This document shows positions 16,641-20,446 of a stretch of 20,446 nucleotides of DNA, piece by piece (position 1 is the stretch's first letter; every line of letters begins with the position of its first letter). The stretch comes from a virus. The notes under the pieces were generated by a model, which did not search any database, was not told where the DNA came from, and worked only from the letters and a program-made list of their open reading frames with translations. Both the position numbers and the translations under genes were made by a program. The stretch spans positions 1 through 20,446 of the IMG/VR virus record IMGVR_UViG_3300025133_003772. One strand, written 5' to 3'.

Positions 16641-18137
16641 TTATCCTTGTTCAGCTAATTCTTTTCTCATCTGTCTCCAGCGAATTAGCCTACCACCCTT
16701 TTCTTTATAATTTTTATTGATGGGTTTTATGCCACTTTTTGACTGAGGCATTTTAAATTGATCTCCTGTTTCAACAGCAGGATCACATGCCATTAATGCT
16801 AAACATTCAGCATCAACCCAGTCATCATTCGCACCAGATACAGTGTAGAAAGAATGTCCTCTATTAGACGTTTCCCTATGAGCAATGTCTTCTAACTGAC
16901 TTATTAGTTTAACCCAACTCTGTGGAAATGCAACAGTCTCTTTTTCTAATGAGATTGCGTAATCTAAAAACAGTTGGTACTTTTTTCCAGGAGTAAAGTT
17001 ATATCCAATGACAGGAATAGATTGCTCCATAAGCTCTCGATATAAAACGTCTTCACCAAATTTACCACCAAGTCCTGTAGAGTCCATATATACTTCTTCT
17101 ACTTTCCATTTTTCTGCGGCTGACTTAATTGTTTCTACCTGTAAAGACCAATCTGTTTTGATTAATTCTATCTGTGCAACAGAATGTCTAGATACTCTAT
17201 CTTTAATTATCATAACTGTAGGATCATTAGTTCTACCTAAGTCAAGACCTGCAACATAGTGTCTACCATCTTCTGGTCCCACCATTTCAAATGTGCCTTT
17301 AGAGTATGCTGCTGTTATATTCCTGAAGAAATTACCTGCGCCTTCAGGTTGCTTTGCCATATAAAACCGATCCCAGATGCCCTCAGTAAGTGCTGCTTTT
17401 TCTTCTTGTATTTCTAATCTGTCATCTTCTGTAAGGTAGGGGTTGTCAAAAGTGGAAGCATGAAAGGCTTGTCGCCTATCAGAAGGGTTTTCTTTTGCTA
17501 TCTTGTAGTTCCTAGCAAACCAATGCTGGGTACTATCAGGGGGTACACCCTCAACAATCGCCCTACCCAATCTTCCAGGTGAGTTAAGTGTAGGCCTTAC
17601 CTTATTCCAGGCTGCCTCTTTAATATCCTGGCTTTCCGCCATGTGTAGAAAATCTAATCCTACAGTTTGTAGACCTTCTGGATTATCTGCTGACTTAAGT
17701 TCCCAAAATACTGATTGTCTCCATCTATTAGGTAGCCACTGCCCATTCTCATCTTTTAAGTCTAGCCATACATGCAAGTCATCTTGTTTAAATCCACCAC
17801 CACGTCCGCCACCTTGTGCTTTGGTTCTTGTCTTACGTACTATGTGCTTGGGTATAAAGGCTTGCATTTCGTTCCATACCTGCATCATTTGCGCACGTGT
17901 AGGAGCTACTGTCCATATATGAATAGGGGGTATAAGACCTGCTTGTTCAGCAGTTAACTTTTCTTTTTTACCTGGGAACTGTACTGGCTGAATACTTGCC
18001 TGTCTAATTACGTGTAATACTTCCTGTAAAGCAGATCGAGTTTTACCAGCTCGTCTTCCTGCCTGTACAAATTTAATTTTAGCTTTTGATTCGTGCATTT
18101 CCTTTTGCCAAGGATATGCTTCATAAAAGTTTGCCAT
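16641..18137 (-). CDS. terL: Terminase large subunit (packaging ATPase and nuclease)
   Basis: 498 residues, a typical length. The N-terminal ATPase domain has Walker A at 27 to 33 (GRRAGKT) and a Walker B-like VGLDFLHMAE ending at Glu168. The C-terminal RNase H-like nuclease shows the expected acidic triad: Asp299 in VAGLDLGRTNDP, Asp352 in VYMDSTGLGG, and Asp438/439 with Asp442 in ANDDWVDAE. It pumps DNA through the portal and cuts concatemers. The first 17 bases overlap the end of the small zinc-knuckle gene. The ribosome site is weak (AGAG in an A-run), so translation may depend on coupling to that gene. All key residues are present and nothing looks broken. Confidence 0.96.
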   Translation of the reverse strand: MANFYEAYPWQKEMHESKAKIKFVQAGRRAGKTRSALQEVLHVIRQASIQPVQFPGKKEKLTAEQAGLIPPIHIWTVAPTRAQMMQVWNEMQAFIPKHIVRKTRTKAQGGGRGGGFKQDDLHVWLDLKDENGQWLPNRWRQSVFWELKSADNPEGLQTVGLDFLHMAESQDIKEAAWNKVRPTLNSPGRLGRAIVEGVPPDSTQHWFARNYKIAKENPSDRRQAFHASTFDNPYLTEDDRLEIQEEKAALTEGIWDRFYMAKQPEGAGNFFRNITAAYSKGTFEMVGPEDGRHYVAGLDLGRTNDPTVMIIKDRVSRHSVAQIELIKTDWSLQVETIKSAAEKWKVEEVYMDSTGLGGKFGEDVLYRELMEQSIPVIGYNFTPGKKYQLFLDYAISLEKETVAFPQSWVKLISQLEDIAHRETSNRGHSFYTVSGANDDWVDAECLALMACDPAVETGDQFKMPQSKSGIKPINKNYKEKGGRLIRWRQMRKELAEQG

Positions 18138-18246
18138 CTATTTTCTCTTTTTTTTTTCGTTTAATATAATAGTAGTGATGCTGTTTACATAAACCGTTTG
18201 CCCATAGCCGTTGCTTACAACCTAGGTCTTGCCTGCCACATATCAT
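18121..18246 (-). CDS. 41-residue zinc-knuckle protein between the terminase genes
   Basis: This frame starts in an ATGA junction with the small terminase stop (ATG at 18246, TGA at 18243 to 18245) and ends 17 bases inside the large terminase gene, so it bridges the two. Its N-terminus holds Cys3, Cys10, Cys20 and His23/His24, in the order C-x6-C-x9-C-x2-H-H-Y, with the characteristic NGLCKQHHYYY. This matches the small phage zinc motif C..C.....GLCxxHYxR seen at the start of some HNH-type endonucleases and stand-alone microproteins. A Lys/Arg tail follows (IKRKKKEKIDGKLL). No HNH catalytic part is present. HNH proteins near terminase genes aid packaging in some phages; a DNA-binding or terminase cofactor role here is inference. 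It bridges two otherwise unlinked genes, which argues that it is real. Confidence 0.68.
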   Translation of the reverse strand: MICGRQDLGCKQRLWANGLCKQHHYYYIKRKKKEKIDGKLL

Positions 18247-18812
18247 GATAAGTCAGGCAGTCCATCTGCCGAAAAGTCAGCTTCTGGTGCAGGACCATTG
18301 TCTTGCACAATACCTGGCTGCTTTTGTCCTTCCATAAAATACTTAATCTCAGGTCTACTATTTATAGGCTCCATAAACTCTAAGTATCCTTGTGCCATCA
18401 TCTTCAGGGCGAAGTTCACGCCAGCACTTCCCTGTGCTTTTGCTTTTTCTAAGTGCATAAAACTAATTACAGCAGACTCATGCGCATATACAGTATCTAG
18501 ATGTGACTTCTTTATATAGGTCTTTTTAGAACTAGGGAATATAGGGTACTGACCAGTGTCACGATAGTCCTGTAGTCTCTTACTAAAGGACGGAGTCCTT
18601 TCGATTTTTTTTTCGACATCTTCCACACTCCACCCGAACTCATTACACATCTCTTGCAGTCCGTCTGTGCTAGAACCAAACACTGGTAACAAGATATATA
18701 CTTGTTTTAATTGCCTAGTCCACAACTTCCACTCAGGAATAGCCTTTAAAACCCTTCGTTCTATCTCGGATACCCCAGTGCTGCTTTTAGCTAACATATT
18801 GTTTAACGCCAT
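18243..18812 (-). CDS. terS: Terminase small subunit (putative)
   Basis: 189 residues, first gene of the leftward late block, just upstream of the large terminase; that is the standard place for the DNA-recognition subunit. A helix-rich N-terminal half includes DGLQEMCNEFGWSVEDVEKK followed by RTPSFSKRLQDYRDTGQYPI, which could be a helix-turn-helix-type DNA-binding segment. The middle (AVISFMHLEKAKAQGSAGVN) looks like an oligomerising helix and the acidic, Pro/Asp-rich tail (PAPEADFSADGLPDLS) could contact the large subunit. No family signature is certain, so the assignment rests mainly on position and size. The ribosome site is a strong GGAGGG only a few bases before ATG, with a leftward promoter at 18841 to 18869. 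Confidence 0.72.
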   Translation of the reverse strand: MALNNMLAKSSTGVSEIERRVLKAIPEWKLWTRQLKQVYILLPVFGSSTDGLQEMCNEFGWSVEDVEKKIERTPSFSKRLQDYRDTGQYPIFPSSKKTYIKKSHLDTVYAHESAVISFMHLEKAKAQGSAGVNFALKMMAQGYLEFMEPINSRPEIKYFMEGQKQPGIVQDNGPAPEADFSADGLPDLS

Positions 18813-18820
18813 AACCCTCC

Positions 18821-18850
18821 TTGACGTAATAATTTAGATAAGTATATAAT
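18821..18850 (+). promoter_or_regulatory. Rightward sigma70-like promoter interlocked with late promoter
   Basis: TTGACG (18821 to 18826), an 18-base spacer and a perfect TATAAT (18845 to 18850) give eleven of twelve consensus bases. Transcription would start near 18857 and enter the 59-codon frame at 18885. The -10 box shares bases with the leftward promoter's -10, so both cannot be open at once. Confidence 0.65.
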
Positions 18851-18869
18851 TTTTTTACGGCAAATGTAA
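18841..18869 (-). promoter_or_regulatory. Leftward late promoter ahead of the terminase genes
   Basis: On the minus strand TTACAT (18864 to 18869), an exact 17-base spacer and TATACT (18841 to 18846) lie just upstream of the small terminase gene, giving a start near 18834 and a 5' leader of about 20 bases that contains the GGAGGG ribosome site. The -35 is four of six and the -10 five of six, so activity may need an activator. No other good candidate heads the late operon. Confidence 0.55.
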
Positions 18870-18884
18870 CCGCACAGTAACAGA

Positions 18885-19064
18885 ATGGGTAACCAGGTCA
18901 CCAAAAAAAAGACCAAAACCCATAGAGTTACTCCCACTGGGGGTCAAGCGATGCTCCAGGACAGAAAGAGTGGTGAGGGACGGCACACCGATACTCCAAT
19001 GACAGGGAAGTTAGCGATATTTGCAAGAGGCATTACCAACAACGCACACTACAGCGTCCTATAA
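18885..19064 (+). CDS. Candidate 59-residue protein on the rightward transcript
   Basis: An uninterrupted frame of 59 codons begins with ATG 28 bases after the predicted start of the rightward promoter and ends TAA at 19062. It starts MGNQVTKKKTKTHRVTPTGG, runs through a polar, basic middle (DRKSGEGRHTDTPMTGK) and ends IFARGITNNAHYSVL. No membrane segment or known family is seen. No Shine-Dalgarno sequence precedes the ATG, unlike nearly all other genes here, and the base composition is richer in G and C than its neighbours, so it may be foreign, leaderless-like, or simply open by chance inside a structured or regulatory RNA. An internal ATG at codon 23 also lacks a ribosome site. The well-placed promoter is the main support. 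Confidence 0.33.
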   Translation: MGNQVTKKKTKTHRVTPTGGQAMLQDRKSGEGRHTDTPMTGKLAIFARGITNNAHYSVL

Positions 19065-19167
19065 GGGGCGGCCTGTATCTAAAAAACACTCCCCCTTCTA
19101 ACAACTACCCCCACACCACCGTATACGATCTCAGCGCTCTGGGTACCACATATATATAATACAATAA

Positions 19168-19184
19168 GCCGACGGTCGATCGGC
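19168..19184. repeat. Inverted repeat GCCGA-N7-TCGGC
   Basis: A 5-base-pair inverted repeat with a seven-base loop containing one of the CGATC sites. It is a possible operator half-site pair or short hairpin. It is too short to be sure of by itself, but it belongs to the cluster of symmetric elements between 19126 and 19320. Confidence 0.4.
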
Positions 19185-19209
19185 GCACACTTTCCGAACC
19201 TCGCCTATA

Positions 19210-19241
19210 ACTAAGGCACGATCGTGCAGGCGGGACTTAGT
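19210..19241. repeat. Nested inverted repeat around a 12-base palindrome
   Basis: ACTAAG at 19210 pairs with CTTAGT at 19236, and between them sits the perfect palindrome GCACGATCGTGC (19216 to 19227), itself centred on a GATC. This nested symmetry could form a branched RNA or DNA structure or be a dimer binding site. No T-run follows, so it is not a terminator. Confidence 0.55.
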
Positions 19242-19270
19242 ACACTCATCAGATACCCTACTCCGATCAG

Positions 19271-19320
19271 GTTCAACGATAGCACGGTTACAGTTCAAAC
19301 CTAACCTTGCCTAGGTTCAA
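19271..19320 (+). repeat. Three GTTCAA boxes with 22-base spacing
   Basis: GTTCAA begins at 19271, 19293 and 19315, exactly 22 bases apart, so the boxes lie on nearly the same DNA face (about two turns). The first and third extend to AGGTTCAA. Further GTTCAA copies occur at 19430, 19687 and 19936. The phased triplet looks like iterons or a regulator's binding array just upstream of the rightward gene. Confidence 0.55.
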
Positions 19321-19325
19321 TAATG
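19298..19325 (+). promoter_or_regulatory. AACCTA/TAGGTT inverted repeat with AATAAT box, first copy
   Basis: AACCTA (19298 to 19303) and TAGGTT (19312 to 19317) form an inverted repeat with an 8-base loop, followed by CAATAATG. The string TAGGTkCAATAATG recurs at 19474 to 19487 inside the strong promoter. This copy lacks a good -35 box, so it may be an operator or a weak promoter dependent on an activator. Confidence 0.45.
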
Positions 19326-19457
19326 AACATATTCACAACCTAAACAATGCACGAGAAAAACCGCAAAAATAGCTTGAAATTCTCCCTCATTTCTCTAGGC
19401 GTATTTTGCTTGTCCTACCTAGATTTTAAGTTCAAATGGCTATTTCTTTGCTCAATG

Positions 19458-19486
19458 TTGACAACCTTTGATTTAGGTGCAATAAT
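19458..19486 (+). promoter_or_regulatory. Near-consensus promoter for the rightward gene
   Basis: TTGACA (perfect -35, 19458 to 19463), exactly 17 bases, then AATAAT (five of six, 19481 to 19486). The start would fall near 19493, about 50 bases before the ATG at 19545. The spacer holds ACCT-N7-AGGT, an inverted repeat that a repressor could use to block the promoter. Confidence 0.75.
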
Positions 19487-19544
19487 GGTACTCATAACGG
19501 TTAGCTTTCCTCCGTTTAGGGAAGCAAGGTCAAAGGAGACCCAA

Positions 19545-20099
19545 ATGACTACATCAAACATAATCAATCCAACAATCCTAGATGCGATCAAGGCTAAATA
19601 CCTCGAAAGCTCAAGGAAAAAAGGTAACGAAAATCAGGCGTTACGATCAATCTTAGGTGCAAAGGGGATTGCAGTTGAAACTGAAGGTTCAAAATTGCAG
19701 GATAGGAAAACCTTAGTTTCCCTCATACCTGCAACTGAACTGAAGGACGTAGCAAAGCTATTCCAAGATGCTACAAACCAACCTGTTTTTGCCCAACTTG
19801 CTAAAGCAATTGAACCTGAAGTTAAGATTGTTGAGCCTGCAAAACCTAAAGCGCCTAAAGCTAAAGCGCCTAAAGCTAAGAAAGCTAAAATGCCTTTATT
19901 CGTAGAGGACGATTTCGACTTTACGAATGGGTTAGGTTCAAAGCAACCTACGCAAGCTGAATTAGTTGAGCAACCTACACAATCGGAGATTGATGAGGAA
20001 GCTACGCTTGAAGGCATGATTATTGAGCAACGCTTTGTGATGATTGAGACTAAGCTTGATAAGCTTGTAGAATTTTTGAAAGAGCAAGCTAAAAGCTAA
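19545..20099 (+). CDS. Unrecognised 184-residue protein, only strong rightward gene
   Basis: I chose the ATG at 19545 because AAGGAG lies seven to eight bases upstream and a near-consensus promoter sits just before it. A longer frame from 19347 would put that promoter inside the gene. Residues 1 to 90 look folded and helical (TILDAIKAKYLESSRKKGNE, LKDVAKLFQDATNQPVFAQL). Residues 95 to 115 are a Lys/Ala/Pro linker with a duplicated KAPKA, resembling histone-like or DNA-binding tails. Residues 117 to 155 are acidic (FVEDDFDF). The end is a coiled-coil-like helix (MIETKLDKLVEFLKEQAKS). It stands alone between a control region and a terminator, so a regulator or DNA-associated early protein is plausible. 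No family is recognised. Confidence 0.8.
   Translation: MTTSNIINPTILDAIKAKYLESSRKKGNENQALRSILGAKGIAVETEGSKLQDRKTLVSLIPATELKDVAKLFQDATNQPVFAQLAKAIEPEVKIVEPAKPKAPKAKAPKAKKAKMPLFVEDDFDFTNGLGSKQPTQAELVEQPTQSEIDEEATLEGMIIEQRFVMIETKLDKLVEFLKEQAKS
19848..19877 (+). repeat. 15-base tandem repeat coding KAPKA twice
   Basis: AAAGCGCCTAAAGCT occurs twice back to back in the linker of the 184-residue protein. It is a recent-looking in-frame duplication that lengthens the Lys/Ala/Pro linker by five residues. Confidence 0.85.
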
Positions 20100-20113
20100 C
20101 TAGCCTAAAATTT

Positions 20114-20150
20114 TCCCCTCCTGCTTAATTGTGGGAGGGGATTTTTTTTT
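20114..20150 (+). terminator. Strong intrinsic terminator of the rightward gene
   Basis: An 8-base-pair GC-rich stem (TCCCCTCC with GGAGGGGA), a 12-base loop and then nine T residues, beginning 15 bases after the stop codon. In the other direction only AAAATTTT follows the stem, so it mainly stops rightward transcription. Confidence 0.92.
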
Positions 20151-20351
20151 GCCTTTTTTTAAGCTAATCCTCCCTAGGCTAATTTAGCCTTCCAAATTTT
20201 CCCCTAATTGCGCCTTCTAAAGCGCCTTAAACGTCCATATAAGCGTTTTTAGGTGCTTTGTGGTACTTTGATACCCTTTGATAAAAAAGTCTCCTCTAAG
20301 CGCTTTATTTTGCAATCCTGATTTTTGGATTGAAATTGAATTACATGCCTT
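20151..20351. other. Non-coding stretch with short repeats
   Basis: I see no convincing gene here. It contains a small hairpin (AGGCTA, three bases, TAGCCT at 20176 to 20190), two GCGCCTT words near 20209 and 20222, a direct pair CTTTGATA (20266 and 20276, 10 bases apart), the palindrome AAGCGCTT near 20298, and an AATCC/GGATT pairing around 20325. The words GCCT and AGGC recur, foreshadowing the tandem repeats that follow. Confidence 0.5.
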
Positions 20352-20407
20352 GCCTGTATGCCTGTACGCCTACATGCCTACATGCCTACATGCCTACATG
20401 CCTACAC
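20352..20407 (+). repeat. 8-base tandem repeat, seven units of GCCTACAT type
   Basis: Seven head-to-tail 8-base units: GCCTGTAT, GCCTGTAC, four identical GCCTACAT, then GCCTACAC. The outer units have diverged while the centre is uniform, as expected from slippage or unequal exchange. The period is not a multiple of three and no gene spans it. Confidence 0.93.
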
Positions 20408-20415
20408 GCTTGAGC

Positions 20416-20439
20416 GCCTGCCTGCCTGCCTGCCTGCCT
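20416..20439 (+). repeat. 4-base tandem repeat (GCCT)6
   Basis: Six perfect GCCT units directly after the 8-base array; GCCT is also the first half of the 8-base unit, so the two arrays are probably related. The array ends seven bases before the window edge. Confidence 0.92.
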
Positions 20440-20446
20440 GCACGCT

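Larger units (their letters stand above)
19126..19268. repeat. Cluster of four CGATC sites
   Basis: CGATC occurs at 19126, 19177, 19219 and 19264, spaced 51, 42 and 45 bases. In DNA this AT-rich the five-base word should be roughly once per one to two kilobases per strand, so four in 143 bases is a cluster. The second and third copies lie in inverted repeats. They could be protein-binding or methylation sites of an origin or regulator. Confidence 0.5.
18813..19544. promoter_or_regulatory. Divergent control region between late block and rightward gene
   Basis: This 732-base stretch separates the leftward late operon from the rightward gene. From about 18870 to 19290 it is visibly richer in G and C than the genes around it. 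It holds two interlocked promoters, a 59-codon open frame, four CGATC sites, inverted repeats at 19168 to 19184 and 19210 to 19241, three GTTCAA boxes 22 bases apart, and a second rightward promoter. From 19065 to 19125 I see only a weak AAGGGG/CCCCTT pairing (19063 to 19097) without a T-run. An alternating AT tract (19150 to 19160) could melt easily. A transcription switch, a replication origin, or both are possible. Confidence 0.6.

Noticed and set aside
19063-19097. Terminator after the 59-codon frame
   Set aside because: AAGGGG/CCCCTT gives a six-base-pair stem but with a 23-base loop and no T-run after it.
19347-19544. Longer 250-residue reading of the rightward gene with a hydrophobic N-terminus
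   Set aside because: The extra 66 codons have no ribosome site at the ATG and contain a near-consensus promoter and operator-like symmetry, while the ATG at 19545 has AAGGAG at proper distance. The hydrophobic stretch is what AT-rich promoter DNA gives when translated.
18885-19544. tRNA gene or CRISPR array in the control region
   Set aside because: I looked for a cloverleaf with a T-arm GTTCRA plus matching acceptor ends. GTTCAA words are present but no acceptor, D and anticodon arms fit. The 22-base phased words are too short and their spacers too alike in length to be CRISPR repeats.
19634-20017. 127-codon frame on the minus strand opposite the rightward gene
   Set aside because: It is a Ser/Ala/Leu-rich mirror of the Lys/Ala/Pro coding strand, has no ribosome site or promoter, and runs against a well-supported gene.
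20345-20413. Short open frame through the tandem repeats
   Set aside because: An 8-base unit lacking stops is open in all plus-strand frames, so the frame (about 22 codons) follows from the repeat and has no ribosome site.

Overview
The window looks like the morphogenesis (late) half of a tailed double-stranded DNA phage or prophage-like genome, plus its main divergent control region. The DNA is AT-rich apart from one short stretch. The late genes are packed with 1 to 4 base overlaps (TAATG, ATGA), many have strong AGGAG-type ribosome binding sites, and the promoters are sigma70-like. This fits a phage of a Gram-negative, proteobacteria-like host. The overall style resembles AT-rich marine podovirus-like phages, but that is a resemblance only. 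No tape measure, sheath or tail-tube gene is visible, which agrees with a short tail but does not prove it.

Leftward late block (18812 down to 1, minus strand): small terminase, a 41-residue zinc-knuckle protein missed by length filters, large terminase, portal, a 60-residue basic protein, two giant proteins (988 and 1348 residues), scaffold, major capsid protein, a run of small virion-type or unknown proteins including a 32-residue Lys/Glu-rich microprotein, a 436-residue connector-like protein, and a very large tail protein cut by the left edge. The two genes at the left both carry a jelly-roll, carbohydrate-binding-like domain sharing a TTSNxTLA motif, so this end probably builds the host-contact apparatus. 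Two giant proteins between portal and scaffold is not the usual portal-scaffold-capsid order; they are the best candidates for internal or ejected virion proteins.

Control region (18813 to 19544): two sigma70-like promoters facing opposite ways are interlocked so that their -10 boxes overlap. One drives the late block leftward and the other fires rightward into a GC-richer segment. That segment holds a 59-codon open frame, a cluster of four CGATC sites with inverted repeats, three GTTCAA boxes spaced exactly 22 bases apart, and a box motif (TAGGTkCAATAATG) that occurs twice. The second copy of the box lies inside a near-consensus promoter (TTGACA, 17 bases, AATAAT).

Rightward block (19545 to 20150): that promoter feeds one unrecognised 184-residue protein with a Lys/Ala/Pro linker and a coiled-coil-like tail, closed by a strong intrinsic terminator. 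The last 300 bases are non-coding and end in two adjacent tandem repeats, an 8-base unit and a 4-base unit. The most novel parts are the interlocked promoter/iteron region, the zinc-knuckle gene coupled between the terminase genes, and the terminal tandem repeats.
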